DNA from: Sulfuritalea sp.
GTDB taxonomy: Bacteria; Pseudomonadota; Gammaproteobacteria; Burkholderiales; Rhodocyclaceae
Reading direction: 5' to 3'
NCBI GenBank assembly: GCA_016710465.1
Contig: JADJVS010000016.1
Location: 682,001-746,000, forward strand
DNA: 64,000 bases
This document shows positions 25,815 to 34,877 of the stretch, piece by piece (position 1 is the stretch's first letter; every line of letters begins with the position of its first letter). The notes under the pieces are model-generated. The model was given only the letters and a program-made list of their open reading frames with translations. It was not told the origin of the DNA and did not search any database. The translations under genes and the position numbers were made by a program.

Positions 25815-27358
25815 CCCGCTTGCACCAGGTTCAGATCGAGCTGTTCGCCATCGGCTCCGTCGAAACCGTCGCCGTCCTCGCCCGCGCCGGCGCCAGGACT
25901 CGCCACGTTGCGCCGGTTCTCGATGTGCTGCAGGTACAGGGCAGTGACATCGCCGGTGATGTAGCTGCCGTCGAAGCACGAGGTTTCGAAGCGCGTGACC
26001 GTCGGATTCACCGAGCGCACGGCCGCCTTGAGCGCGTCGAGATCCTGGTAGATCAAGCCGTCGGCGCCGATCTCGCGGCGGATTTCCTCGTCGTCGCGGA
26101 AGGCGGCGATCAGTTCGTTGCGCGTCGGCATGTCAATGCCATAGACATTGGCAAAGCGCACGGGGGGCGAGGCGGACGCAAAATACACCTTTTTGGCGCC
26201 GGCTTCGCGAGCCATCAGGATAATCTCGCGGCTGGTGGTGCCGCGCACGATGGAATCATCCACCAGCAGCACGTTGCGCCCCTTGAACTCCTGGGTGATG
26301 GCGTTGAGTTTCTGGCGCACGGATTTGCGCCGCGTCGCCTGCCCCGGCATGATGAAGGTGCGCCCGATGTAGCGGTTCTTGACGAAGCCTTCGCGGTAGG
26401 GAAGGTTCAGGCGCGTCGCCAGCGCCATGGCCGAAGGCCGGCTGGAATCGGGAATCGGAATCACCGCGTCGATTTCAAGGTGTGGCATGGTCTGGCGGAT
26501 CTTCTCGGCCAGATAGTCACCCATCTTGACCCGGGTTTCATACACGGAGATGCCGTCCATCACGGAATCCGGACGCGCCAGGTAGACAAACTCGAACATG
26601 CACGGAGCATGGGAGGTGAGGTCGGCGCATTGCCGGCTGACGAAATTTCCGCGGACATCGATCAGCACCGCCTCACCCGGCTCAACGTCGCGCAGCATCT
26701 TGAAGCCCAGGGTATCCAGGGCAACGCTCTCCGACGCCACGAGATACTCGGTACCCTGGCTGGCCTGGTTGCGACCGATCACCAGCGGACGGATGCCGCA
26801 GGGATCGCGGAACGCCAGCAAGCCATAGCCGGCGATCATGGCGACCACGGCATAGGCGCCGCGCACGCGGCGATGCACGCCGGCGACCGCCTTGAAGATG
26901 GTTTCCGCATCGACCTGATACTTGGTAGACGCCGCCTGCAGTTCATGGGCGAGGACGTTGAGCAGCACCTCGGAGTCCGAGTTGGTGTTCATGTGCCGCA
27001 GGTCCTGCAGGAACATGTCCTGCTTCAACTGATCGGCGTTGGTCAGGTTGCCGTTATGCGCCAACATCAGGCCGAAGGGCGAATTGACGTAGAACGGCTG
27101 GGCCTCGGCGGCGTTGTCGGCCGAACCGGCGGTGGGATAGCGGCAGTGGGCGATGCCCCAGTTGCCGACCAGGCTGCGCATGTTGCGCGTGCGAAAGACG
27201 TCGCGCACCAGGCCGGAGCCTTTGTGCATGTGGAAACGACCGCCATCGGCGGTGGCCACGCCGGCGGCATCCTGGCCGCGATGCTGGAGAACCTGCAGGC
27301 CGTCATAGAGCAACTGGTTCACCGGCGTGGTTGCCACCACGCCAAGAATTCCGCACAT
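25811..27358 (-). CDS. purF: amidophosphoribosyltransferase
   Basis: Protein of 515 aa, first committed enzyme of purine synthesis. The nucleophilic Cys2 is exposed after Met removal (MCGILGVV); the glutaminase domain has RYPTAGS and LAHNGNLTN, and the PRPP site is VLLVDDSIVRGTT. The start is ATG at 27358, fixed by the required N-terminal Cys. A gap of 116 bases with a repeat-like GC-rich segment separates it from cvpA; metZ is coupled downstream. Confidence 0.97.
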   Translation of the reverse strand: MCGILGVVATTPVNQLLYDGLQVLQHRGQDAAGVATADGGRFHMHKGSGLVRDVFRTRNMRSLVGNWGIAHCRYPTAGSADNAAEAQPFYVNSPFGLMLAHNGNLTNADQLKQDMFLQDLRHMNTNSDSEVLLNVLAHELQAASTKYQVDAETIFKAVAGVHRRVRGAYAVVAMIAGYGLLAFRDPCGIRPLVIGRNQASQGTEYLVASESVALDTLGFKMLRDVEPGEAVLIDVRGNFVSRQCADLTSHAPCMFEFVYLARPDSVMDGISVYETRVKMGDYLAEKIRQTMPHLEIDAVIPIPDSSRPSAMALATRLNLPYREGFVKNRYIGRTFIMPGQATRRKSVRQKLNAITQEFKGRNVLLVDDSIVRGTTSREIILMAREAGAKKVYFASASPPVRFANVYGIDMPTRNELIAAFRDDEEIRREIGADGLIYQDLDALKAAVRSVNPTVTRFETSCFDGSYITGDVTALYLQHIENRRNVASPGAGAGEDGDGFDGADGEQLDLNLVQAG

Positions 27359-27404
27359 GGTCCTTCTCCGCAGTGCCGCCGCGATGCGTGGCAGCCAAAA
27401 CATG

Positions 27405-27470
27405 GGGCGGGCAAAACCCGCGACTCATTATCGCCCCCTACCCCGGGAAGGGGAAAGAGTGATATCCAAA
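27405..27470. repeat. GC-rich intergenic element, cvpA-purF gap
   Basis: The gap contains GGGCAAAACCCGCGAC, CGCCCCCTACCCC and GGGAAGGGG in a row. A similar order (GGGCAATGCCCGCGA, CACCCCCTGTCC, GGGAAAGGGG) occurs in the leuD-leuB gap at 40047-40105. Possibly a second short interspersed element placed in operon gaps. Confidence 0.4.
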
Positions 27471-27474
27471 TCTA

Positions 27475-27966
27475 CTATCGATACCGAATCCGCTTTGCCG
27501 CATCCGCCGGCAGCCAGGGTTTGACCGCCAGCACCGCCGTCTCAAGCGGCGGCGAGAGGGTCGCCTCGCGCCACCAGTCCATCCTGGGCAGCGGCGTCAT
27601 GCCCGCCACCAACACCGCCACCAGCAAGACCAACAATCCGCGCAAGGCGCCAAACGCGGCGCCCAGCAAACGATCCAGAACGCCAAGCCCCACAGCCTTG
27701 AGCAGCAGTTTCAACAACAAACGCAGCACCGCAAAAACCAGCAGCACGCCGACGACTACCAGCACATACGCTGACGCCAGCCGAAGCGCGGGCTCGGCAA
27801 CATGCGGCGCCAACCAGTTTGCCACTTCGGCCGCTTCGGCGCGAGCCACCAAAAACGCCACCACCCAGGCCACCAGGGCCAGAATCTCGCTTACGACGCC
27901 CCGCCACAAGCCCAACAGCACCGACACCGCGAGAATCGCCACCACGGCGTAATCGAACGCGGTCAT
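27475..27966 (-). CDS. cvpA: CvpA family membrane protein
   Basis: Protein of 163 aa with four predicted membrane segments (from FDYAVVAILAVSVLLGLWRG onward), the CvpA/colicin V production family. Its position between dedD and purF is the conserved one. Molecular function is unresolved in the family; it is implicated in envelope integrity and colicin V release. Starts 3 bases after the dedD stop. Confidence 0.92.
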   Translation of the reverse strand: MTAFDYAVVAILAVSVLLGLWRGVVSEILALVAWVVAFLVARAEAAEVANWLAPHVAEPALRLASAYVLVVVGVLLVFAVLRLLLKLLLKAVGLGVLDRLLGAAFGALRGLLVLLVAVLVAGMTPLPRMDWWREATLSPPLETAVLAVKPWLPADAAKRIRYR

Positions 27967-27969
27967 GGC

Positions 27970-28683
27970 TTACCTGGGCGCTACCGGTCCGTCCACGCCG
28001 ATGATCTTGATCCTCGCGCGCGCCCTTTCTGCCGCTTCCTGGGTCGCGAATGGGCCGGCACGCACGCGGGTCCGCGTTCCTTGCGGCGAATCGTACTTTT
28101 CGACATAGGCCGGCACATTCACGCCCTTGAGCTTGGACAGCAGCAGCTTGACGTTGGCGGCCTCCTTGTAGGCCCCGAGCTGAACCACCCATTGCCCGCC
28201 GGCGTCCGCCGCCGGCATGGCCTCCGTCACCGCCTTCACCGCCTGCTTGTCGACCGGCTTGGTCGCAGGCGGTGCCTTTTCGGCGGGCTTTGGCGCGGAC
28301 GCCGGCTTGTCTGCCGGCTTCGAGGCCACCTTTTCGACCGGCTTCGCGGCCGCAACGGCAGGAGGCACGGTAACGGGCTCGGCGGCCTTCGGCTCGGGCC
28401 TGGGGTCGGGCTTTGATTCCGGCACCGGCTCGGCGACGGCTTTCGGTTCGGGAGCCGGCAAGGGTGTCGACTTGCCGGGCATCACCTTGGCGGCGAGGCT
28501 GCCGGCGTCCTGGCTGGGAATTCGTATCTGGATGTCCGGGCCGACGGGGCGCGGTTCCCGATCCATGACCATCGGCAGGACGATCACCGCAAGCAGGGCC
28601 AGCGCAATGGCGCCTACCAGCCTCCGGCGAGCACGCTTTTTCAACTGCAGGTCGGCGTCAGCCGAGGTGTCTTGTTCCGCCAT
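27970..28683 (-). CDS. dedD: DedD-like SPOR-domain protein
   Basis: Protein of 237 aa: short cytoplasmic N-terminus, one membrane segment (about 20-42), a long Pro/Ala/Lys-rich periplasmic linker, and a C-terminal SPOR domain (about 158-235: WVVQLGAYKEAANVKLLLSKL...RVRAGPFATQEAAERARARI). SPOR domains bind denuded septal glycan, so a role in cell division is likely. Position between folC and cvpA is conserved. Confidence 0.9.
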   Translation of the reverse strand: MAEQDTSADADLQLKKRARRRLVGAIALALLAVIVLPMVMDREPRPVGPDIQIRIPSQDAGSLAAKVMPGKSTPLPAPEPKAVAEPVPESKPDPRPEPKAAEPVTVPPAVAAAKPVEKVASKPADKPASAPKPAEKAPPATKPVDKQAVKAVTEAMPAADAGGQWVVQLGAYKEAANVKLLLSKLKGVNVPAYVEKYDSPQGTRTRVRAGPFATQEAAERARARIKIIGVDGPVAPR

Positions 28684-28688
28684 CGTGA

Positions 28689-29969
28689 TTACGCGGTCCG
28701 GCCCAGCAATCGCAAGGCCGCAGCAACGGTGAGGAAGGATCCGAAGGCGAGAATTCTATCATCTTGACCTGCGTTCTCCCGCGCCCAGGCAAGCGCCTTT
28801 TCGGGCGATTCGAACTCATTGGCAACGTTCAAGCCCGACCCGCGCAACCGTCCGGCCAAGGAGTCGGCGCTGGCGCCACGGCGGCCATCGAGGGTACACG
28901 GCAGCCAATGCGTTACGCGCCCGCGCAAGGCCTCGATCACGCCGTCGATATCCTTGTCGCCGAGCATGCCGAACACGGCCCAGGTGTTTCGGTGAAAGCC
29001 CATGTCACCCAGATTCGCCGCCAGCACCCCCGCCGCCTGCGGATTGTGGGCGACGTCGAGCACCACTGCGGGGCGGCCGGGCAAGACCTGGAAGCGCCCA
29101 GCGAGTTCGACTTCGCCCAGGCCGCGCCGGATATCCTGCATCGCCACCGGCAAGCGCTCGTGAAGGCAAGCAAGCGCGCTCAGGACGCAGGACGCATTGC
29201 CGAGCTGGCGTTCGCCGCGCAAGGCCGGGAATGCCAGCCCGCCGCGCCGCTGCCGGCCATTCCAGAACAGCCATTGCCCCTCCTGCCGCAGATAGCCGAA
29301 TTCCCGGCCGATCAGGCGCGTCTGCGCGCCAATACCATCGGCATGATCCAGCAAACTTTGCGGCGGACGCGGGTCGCCGCAAATCGCCGGCACCCCGGCA
29401 CGAAAAATCCCGGCTTTCTCGCGCCCTATTGATTCCCGATCCGCGCCAAGGAAGTCCATGTGGTCAAGGTCCACACCCGTGACAATGCAGCAAGCGGGCT
29501 GATACGCGTTGGTTGCGTCGAGCCTGCCGCCAAGGCCGACTTCAAGAATGATGGCGTCCGGCGCGGTGGCCGCGAATACCTCCCAGGCCGCCAGTGTGCC
29601 GAACTCGAAATAGGTCAGAGGCGTGTCGCCCCGCGCCGCCTCGACCCGGGAGAATGCCGCACAGAGTTGCTCGTCGCTCGCCGCGCGACTGTCGATGCGC
29701 ACGCGCTCGTTGTAGTCAAGAAGATGCGGCGAGGTATAGAGGCCGACACGATAGCCGGCGGCAAGCAGAATGCGCTCCAGCATCGCGCAGGTGGAACCCT
29801 TGCCGTTGGTTCCGGCGACCAGGATCACCGGACAAAACTCGGTTTGACCTAGGCGGGCCTTGATCTCCGCGACGCGCTCCAGCCCGAGTTCGACGCCGGC
29901 GCTGCCGTTCGGATGCAGCGCCTCGATGTGCGCCAGCCAGCCGCCGATACTCCGCGGCAATGCCGCCAT
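28689..29969 (-). CDS. folC: bifunctional folylpolyglutamate/dihydrofolate synthase
   Basis: Protein of 426 aa, Mur-ligase superfamily. P-loop VAGTNGKGST, substrate motif GLYTSPHLLDYNERVRI, LEVGLGGRLDATN, and the C-terminal DVAHNPQAA. Adds glutamates to dihydropteroate and tetrahydrofolate. The start codon overlaps the last base of the accD stop. Confidence 0.95.
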   Translation of the reverse strand: MAALPRSIGGWLAHIEALHPNGSAGVELGLERVAEIKARLGQTEFCPVILVAGTNGKGSTCAMLERILLAAGYRVGLYTSPHLLDYNERVRIDSRAASDEQLCAAFSRVEAARGDTPLTYFEFGTLAAWEVFAATAPDAIILEVGLGGRLDATNAYQPACCIVTGVDLDHMDFLGADRESIGREKAGIFRAGVPAICGDPRPPQSLLDHADGIGAQTRLIGREFGYLRQEGQWLFWNGRQRRGGLAFPALRGERQLGNASCVLSALACLHERLPVAMQDIRRGLGEVELAGRFQVLPGRPAVVLDVAHNPQAAGVLAANLGDMGFHRNTWAVFGMLGDKDIDGVIEALRGRVTHWLPCTLDGRRGASADSLAGRLRGSGLNVANEFESPEKALAWARENAGQDDRILAFGSFLTVAAALRLLGRTA

Positions 29970-30829
29970 CAGGCGGCCGGGACGCGCAGCAGCAGGGTCA
30001 GCAGCGCGGCCAGCCGGTCGCGCAACTCACGGCGATCGACGATCATGTCGATGGCCCCCTTCTCGAGCAGGAATTCGGCGCGCTGGAAGCCCTCGGGCAA
30101 CTTTTCCCGCACCGTCTGCTCGATCACGCGCGGACCCGCGAACCCGATCAGGGCACCCGGTTCGGCGATGACAATATCGCCGACGAAGGCAAAGGACGCC
30201 GAAACGCCACCCATCGTCGGATCGGTCAATAAGGTGATGAAGGGGAGTTGATGGTGCGCGAGTTGGGTCACCGCCGCCGTGGTCTTGGCCATCTGCATCA
30301 GGGAGAACAGGCCTTCCTGCATCCGTGCCCCACCCGAAGCGGTGATGCAGATGAACGGCATCTGGCCTTCGATCGCGGCCTTGACCCCGCGAACAAACCG
30401 CTCGCCGACCACGGCCCCCATCGACCCGCCGAGGAACTCGAACTCGAAGCACGCCACCACCACCGGCACGGTCTTGATCGCACCCTGCATCACCACCATC
30501 GCGTCGGCTTCGCCGGTCTCGTCATTGGCGGCGACCAGGCGATCGATGTAACGCTTGCTGTCCTTGAACTTCAGCGGGTCCATCGGGATCACTTCGCTAC
30601 CGATCTCGAAGCGCCCCTCCGGATCAAGCAGCGCGTCGAGCCGCGCGCGCGCGCGGAGGCGAAGATGATGTCCGCATTTCGGACATACATTCTGGTTGCT
30701 TTCCAGGTCCGTGCTGTAAAGCACCGCCTCGCAGGCCGGGCACTTGGCCCAGAGCCCCTCGGGAACGGAGCGGCGCACGCCCTCGGAACGCTTGATCTTC
30801 GGCGGCAGCAGTTTCTGTAACCAGCTCAT
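29969..30829 (-). CDS. accD: acetyl-CoA carboxylase carboxyltransferase beta subunit
   Basis: Protein of 286 aa: N-terminal four-Cys zinc ribbon (CPAC...CPKC, about residues 34-56), then the carboxyltransferase crotonase-like fold with SGGARMQEGLFSLMQMAKT and DPTMGGVSASFAFVGD. Works with AccA, which is not in this window, in malonyl-CoA formation. Overlaps trpA by 4 bases and folC by 1. Confidence 0.96.
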   Translation of the reverse strand: MSWLQKLLPPKIKRSEGVRRSVPEGLWAKCPACEAVLYSTDLESNQNVCPKCGHHLRLRARARLDALLDPEGRFEIGSEVIPMDPLKFKDSKRYIDRLVAANDETGEADAMVVMQGAIKTVPVVVACFEFEFLGGSMGAVVGERFVRGVKAAIEGQMPFICITASGGARMQEGLFSLMQMAKTTAAVTQLAHHQLPFITLLTDPTMGGVSASFAFVGDIVIAEPGALIGFAGPRVIEQTVREKLPEGFQRAEFLLEKGAIDMIVDRRELRDRLAALLTLLLRVPAA

Positions 30830-31644
30830 GCAGTGGCTCCCTGAGTGGAGGCGTCCATTGCCGAACGGATGCCCGCGACAAATTTCCTGACCCGCGCCGC
30901 CGCTTCGCCGGGCGGCGCATTCTCGATTTCCTCAATGATTCGGCTACCGATAACCACGGCGTCGGCCACCGCGCCGATGCGCGCCGCCGCCTCGCCATCG
31001 CGGATGCCGAAGCCCACGCCGACGGGCACGCCGACCTGCCGGCGGATCTGCGGTATGCGCGTCGCCACCTCGTCGAGGTCGAGTTTGGCGGAGCCCGTCA
31101 CGCCCTTCAGCGAGACATAGTAGATATAGCCGCTGCCCATGCGCGCAACCTCGGCAAAGCGCTTCTCGCTCGACGTCGGCGCCAGGAGGAAGATCGGATC
31201 AATGCCGCGGTGCTTCAGGGTTTCGGCAAAGCCGGCGCACTCCTCGGGCGGATAGTCGACCACCAGCACGCCATCGACGCCCGCATCGGCGGCATCCCTG
31301 GCGAAGGCGTCGACGCCGTAGGCTTCGACTGGATTGGCATAGCCCATCAGCACCACGGGAGTCGTCGCGTCACCACCGCGAAACTCGCGAACCACGGCCA
31401 GTACGCGACGCAGGCTCATGCCGTGCGCCAATGCGCGCTCCGAGGCACGCTGGATCGTGGGGCCGTCGGCCATCGGATCGGAAAACGGCACGCCGAGCTC
31501 GATGATGTCGGCACCGCCCGCAACCAGGGCCTGCATCAGCGGCAGGGTCTGGTCGGGATGCGGGTCGCCGGCGGTGATGAAGGGGATAAGCGCCTTGCGG
31601 CCCTGACTGGCAAGCGAAGTGAATTTGGCGGCGATCCGTGACAT
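30826..31644 (-). CDS. trpA: tryptophan synthase alpha chain
   Basis: Protein of 272 aa, TIM barrel. Catalytic Glu in IIELGVPFSDPMADGP and Asp in GVLVVDYPPEE; LLAPTSSEKR and YYVSLKGVTG line the indole-glycerol phosphate site. Forms the alpha2-beta2 complex with TrpB, whose gene ends 5 bases upstream; accD is coupled downstream. Confidence 0.97.
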   Translation of the reverse strand: MSRIAAKFTSLASQGRKALIPFITAGDPHPDQTLPLMQALVAGGADIIELGVPFSDPMADGPTIQRASERALAHGMSLRRVLAVVREFRGGDATTPVVLMGYANPVEAYGVDAFARDAADAGVDGVLVVDYPPEECAGFAETLKHRGIDPIFLLAPTSSEKRFAEVARMGSGYIYYVSLKGVTGSAKLDLDEVATRIPQIRRQVGVPVGVGFGIRDGEAAARIGAVADAVVIGSRIIEEIENAPPGEAAARVRKFVAGIRSAMDASTQGATA

Positions 31645-31649
31645 GGGGC

Positions 31650-32861
31650 TCAGAAGGTGATGCCGGATTTTTCGGCGACGGTGTGCATGTCCTTGTCGCC
31701 ACGGCCCGACAGATTGACCAGCAGGATCTTGTCGGCGGCCAGCGTTGGCGCCAGCTTCGCCGCATGCGCCAACGCATGGCTGGATTCGAGGGCCGGGATG
31801 ATGCCCTCGTAGTGGCAGAGGTCGTGGAATGCCTGCAGCGCCTCGGCGTCGGTGATGGTGGCGTACTCGGCGCGACCGGAATCCTTGAGCCAGGCATGTT
31901 CGGGGCCGACCCCGGGGTAATCGAGGCCCGCCGAAATCGAATGGGTCTCAATCACCTGGCCGTTCTCGTCCTGCAACAGGTAGGTGCGATTGCCGTGCAG
32001 CACGCCGGACCGGCCGGCGGTGAGCGATGCCGAGTGCTTGCCGGATTCGAGACCGTGGCCGGAGGCTTCGACGCCAATCAGTTTGACGCCCGCGACCGGA
32101 ATATAGGGGTAAAAAATGCCCATTGCGTTGGAGCCGCCGCCGACGCAGGCGATCACCGCATCCGGCTGGCGCCCGGCCAGTTCCGGCATCTGGACCTTGC
32201 ACTCCTCGCCGATCACGGCCTGGAAATCGCGCACCATCATCGGGTACGGGTGGGGGCCCGCGACCGTGCCGATGATGTAAAACGTGTTGCCGATGTTGGT
32301 GACCCAGTCGCGCATGGCCTCGTTCAGGGCGTCCTTGAGCGTCTTCGAGCCCGACTCGACGGGCACCACCTTCGCACCAAGCAGCTTCATCCGATAGACG
32401 TTGGCGGCCTGGCGCCTGATGTCCTCCGACCCCATGTACACCACGCATTCCATGCCGTAGCGGGCAGCCACCGTCGCCGTGGCGACACCGTGCTGGCCGG
32501 CGCCGGTCTCGGCAATCACGCGCGGCTTGCCCATGCGCCGCGCCAGCAGCGCCTGGCCGATGCAGTTGTTGATCTTGTGCGCACCGGTATGGTTGAGGTC
32601 TTCGCGCTTGAGGTAGATCTGCGCCCCGCCGAGCAGGCCGGACCAGCGCCTGGCGTGGTAGATCGGACTGGGGCGGCCGACATAGTGCGTGAGTTCGTAC
32701 TCGAACTCGGCGCGGAAAGCCGGATCGGCTTGTGCCACCTCGTAGGCCTCGCGCAATTCCGTGAGGGCCGGCATCAGGGTTTCGGCGACAAAAATGCCGC
32801 CGTAGGGTCCGAAATGCCCTCCCGCGTCAGGCAACTGGTAGGGCAGGTCCTGCATCCGCAT
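31650..32861 (-). CDS. trpB: tryptophan synthase beta chain
   Basis: Protein of 403 aa. The PLP lysine is in NHTGAHKINN; the phosphate-binding loop is CVGGGSNAMG; GRPSPIYHA and the activating ETGAGQHGVATA are present. The start is ATG at 32861, with GGAG six bases upstream, overlapping the end of trpF by 35 bases; a second ATG lies two codons later. The annotated frame to 32939 has no family support. Confidence 0.96.
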   Translation of the reverse strand: MRMQDLPYQLPDAGGHFGPYGGIFVAETLMPALTELREAYEVAQADPAFRAEFEYELTHYVGRPSPIYHARRWSGLLGGAQIYLKREDLNHTGAHKINNCIGQALLARRMGKPRVIAETGAGQHGVATATVAARYGMECVVYMGSEDIRRQAANVYRMKLLGAKVVPVESGSKTLKDALNEAMRDWVTNIGNTFYIIGTVAGPHPYPMMVRDFQAVIGEECKVQMPELAGRQPDAVIACVGGGSNAMGIFYPYIPVAGVKLIGVEASGHGLESGKHSASLTAGRSGVLHGNRTYLLQDENGQVIETHSISAGLDYPGVGPEHAWLKDSGRAEYATITDAEALQAFHDLCHYEGIIPALESSHALAHAAKLAPTLAADKILLVNLSGRGDKDMHTVAEKSGITF

Positions 32862-33480
32862 CTCGCACTCCGGCAATGAATTCAGAAATCTTCCGCATGT
32901 CCTTGATGCCCTTGGCGCGCTCCACCCCACTGCTGACATCGACCGCCCACGGCCTGACGCGACGGATGGCCTCGCCTACATTGCCGGGATTCAGGCCGCC
33001 AGAAAGAATCATCGGCAGAGGCAGGGACGGCGGGATCAGCGCCCAGTCGAAGGCTTGGCCGCCACCGCCGTAACCCTCGACATGGGCATCGAGCAGCAGG
33101 CCCGCGATGCCGGGGGCACCGGCAAAACAACGGGCGTATTCTAGCAAATCGAACCCCTGCTTCACCCGCGCCGCCTTGATCCAGGGGCGACGAAACGCCG
33201 CGCAATAGCCGGCATGTTCGTCGCCATGGAATTGGAGCAGATCGAGCGGAACCGCCTTCAGCACCTCGGCCACCGCTTCCTCCGATTCATTGACGAACAG
33301 GCCCACCGTCTTGACGAAGGCCGGCACCCGCGCCACCAGCCGCGCCGCCTGTTGCGGGCTGACATGCCGCGGGCTTTGGGCGTAGAAGACGAAACCGAGC
33401 GCATCGGCGCCGGCGGCAACGGCGGCATCGAGGTCTTCTTCACGGGTAATGCCGCAAATCTTGATTCGGGTTCGGCTCAT
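32827..33480 (-). CDS. trpF: phosphoribosylanthranilate isomerase
   Basis: Protein of 217 aa, TIM barrel. Catalytic Cys in IKICGITREED and Asp in LLLDAHVEGYGGGGQAFDW; phosphate site LSGGLNPGNV and DVSSGVE. Start overlaps the truA stop by 4 bases. The C-terminal tail overlaps trpB. Confidence 0.96.
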   Translation of the reverse strand: MSRTRIKICGITREEDLDAAVAAGADALGFVFYAQSPRHVSPQQAARLVARVPAFVKTVGLFVNESEEAVAEVLKAVPLDLLQFHGDEHAGYCAAFRRPWIKAARVKQGFDLLEYARCFAGAPGIAGLLLDAHVEGYGGGGQAFDWALIPPSLPLPMILSGGLNPGNVGEAIRRVRPWAVDVSSGVERAKGIKDMRKISEFIAGVRDADAGPALPVA

Positions 33481-34262
33481 GCCTCGAACAGCGCCGTATC
33501 GCCGGCACCGACTTTCAAGTTCCAGGCCGGATCATAGTCCACGCCGGCGAAATACAGGCCCGCGGCGGCGAAGGTCGGCGCGGCACGGCTGCGATCACGG
33601 CTCGCCAGGAGTTCCGTGATCCATTCCGGAGGATGAGCGCCCTTGCCGACATAAACCAGCGCGCCAACCAGGTTGCGCACCATGTGGTGAAGGAAGGCAC
33701 TGGCGGAAAAGTCGAAGACGATCATTTCACCCCTGCGGCATACTCCGGCCTCACGCAAGTGTTTCACCGGCGACTTCGCCTGGCACTCGGCCGAACGAAA
33801 CGCGGAGAAATCATGCTCGCCCAGCATCAAGGCGGCGGCCTTCGCCATTGCCCGCGCGTCGAGCGGCTGGTGATGCCAGCCGACCCGCCCGACCTGCAGA
33901 CCCGGCCGCTGCGACCGATTCAGCAGCAGATAGCGATAGCGCCGTCCGCGAGCGGAAAACCGCGCATGGAACTCGTCCGGCACGGCCTGTGCCCAGCGCA
34001 CCGCGATGCTGGACGGGAGGTGCGAGTTCACCCCGCGCACCCAGGCGCTATCGGGTCGTCGCGCATCGGTATCGAAATGCGCGACTTGCTCGATGGCATG
34101 GACGCCGGCATCCGTGCGACCGGCACAGACCACTCGTGTCGGCGCATCGGCGACGATGGCCAGTGCCGCTTCGACCGCATCCTGAACCGCCCCGCCACCG
34201 GCTTGCGACTGCCAGCCGCAAAACGCCGATCCGTCGTACTCGATGCCGAGGGCGTATCTCAT
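33477..34262 (-). CDS. truA: tRNA pseudouridine(38-40) synthase
   Basis: Protein of 261 aa. Catalytic Asp in CAGRTDAGVHA; RYRYLLLNR and FLHHMVRNLVG are family motifs. Modifies positions 38-40 in the anticodon arm. Oddity: the last 12 or so residues (KVGAGDTALFEA), after the usual end of the fold (GVDYDPAWNL), are encoded by a copy of the dispersed 27-bp repeat, so the repeat forms a C-terminal extension. Coupled to trpF downstream and to the EcfT-like gene upstream (4-base overlaps). Confidence 0.96.
   Translation of the reverse strand: MRYALGIEYDGSAFCGWQSQAGGGAVQDAVEAALAIVADAPTRVVCAGRTDAGVHAIEQVAHFDTDARRPDSAWVRGVNSHLPSSIAVRWAQAVPDEFHARFSARGRRYRYLLLNRSQRPGLQVGRVGWHHQPLDARAMAKAAALMLGEHDFSAFRSAECQAKSPVKHLREAGVCRRGEMIVFDFSASAFLHHMVRNLVGALVYVGKGAHPPEWITELLASRDRSRAAPTFAAAGLYFAGVDYDPAWNLKVGAGDTALFEA
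33489..33515 (-). repeat. dispersed 27-bp repeat forming the truA 3' end
   Basis: Minus strand reads AAAGTCGGTGCCGGCGATAC then GGCGCTG, a close match to the repeat consensus. It is translated in frame as the truA C-terminal tail and lies just before the stop. Confidence 0.7.
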
Positions 34263-34834
34263 GCCAGCGCGGCGATCAGCAGCAGCGCCGCGCTGCCGAT
34301 GGCGGCCAGATAGTCGGCCCCGCCACGGGCAATGGTCGGCAATGCCAGACGTGCAAGCGTCATACTCGTTGCCTCATCGCCCCGACGCGCGCTTTCGACT
34401 TCCTCCAGGGTCAGCATCAGCCGCACCGCCAAGCGGTCGCGGAAACCTCCCAGCGGGGCCAACGGCGCCAGCAAGGTCCGCAGCCCTGATACCAGCTCCG
34501 CCGGCGACAGGCGACTCAGTAGCACGGACACCGTGGCGATCGCCAGGAGCAGCCGCGCGACATGCTCTGCCGCAAGCGACAAGCCTTCCCGCGTCGCCAT
34601 GGGCAGACCGGGAACCGCCGTGCCCGGCGTCATCCAGCCGAACAGCACGAGCATGGTCAGCAACAACCAGCGGCTGCGACGCAGAATGATCAGGAAGTGC
34701 CGCCGCGCCCGGCCCAGGGCAAATCCGGCGGAGCCCAGCGCAATCACCCCAAGTCCGATGCCCCCGCGCGTCGAGCCGGCAATCAGAAAGGCGAGGCCAA
34801 GCAGAATCAGGCTTGCGGGATGCAGGGGTCTCAC
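34259..34834 (-). CDS. EcfT/CbiQ-like membrane protein without partner ATPases
   Basis: Protein of 191 aa with about four to five hydrophobic segments, and a cytoplasmic part with LSPAELVSGLRTLLAPL and RLMLTLEEVESARR. This pattern resembles the transmembrane T component of energy-coupling factor importers (EcfT/CbiQ). No ECF ATPase or S component lies nearby. It sits between fimV and truA with a 4-base overlap into truA. Either it works with ATPases encoded elsewhere or it has a different role. Confidence 0.6.
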   Translation of the reverse strand: MRPLHPASLILLGLAFLIAGSTRGGIGLGVIALGSAGFALGRARRHFLIILRRSRWLLLTMLVLFGWMTPGTAVPGLPMATREGLSLAAEHVARLLLAIATVSVLLSRLSPAELVSGLRTLLAPLAPLGGFRDRLAVRLMLTLEEVESARRGDEATSMTLARLALPTIARGGADYLAAIGSAALLLIAALA

Positions 34835-34877
34835 GGCAACGACGCCCCGGCGTAAACACGCCGGGGAGCGGTCCGAC

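Noticed and set aside
25820..27952. Plus-strand open frame (710 codons) opposite purF
   Set aside because: Shadow frame; purF on the minus strand carries all catalytic motifs.
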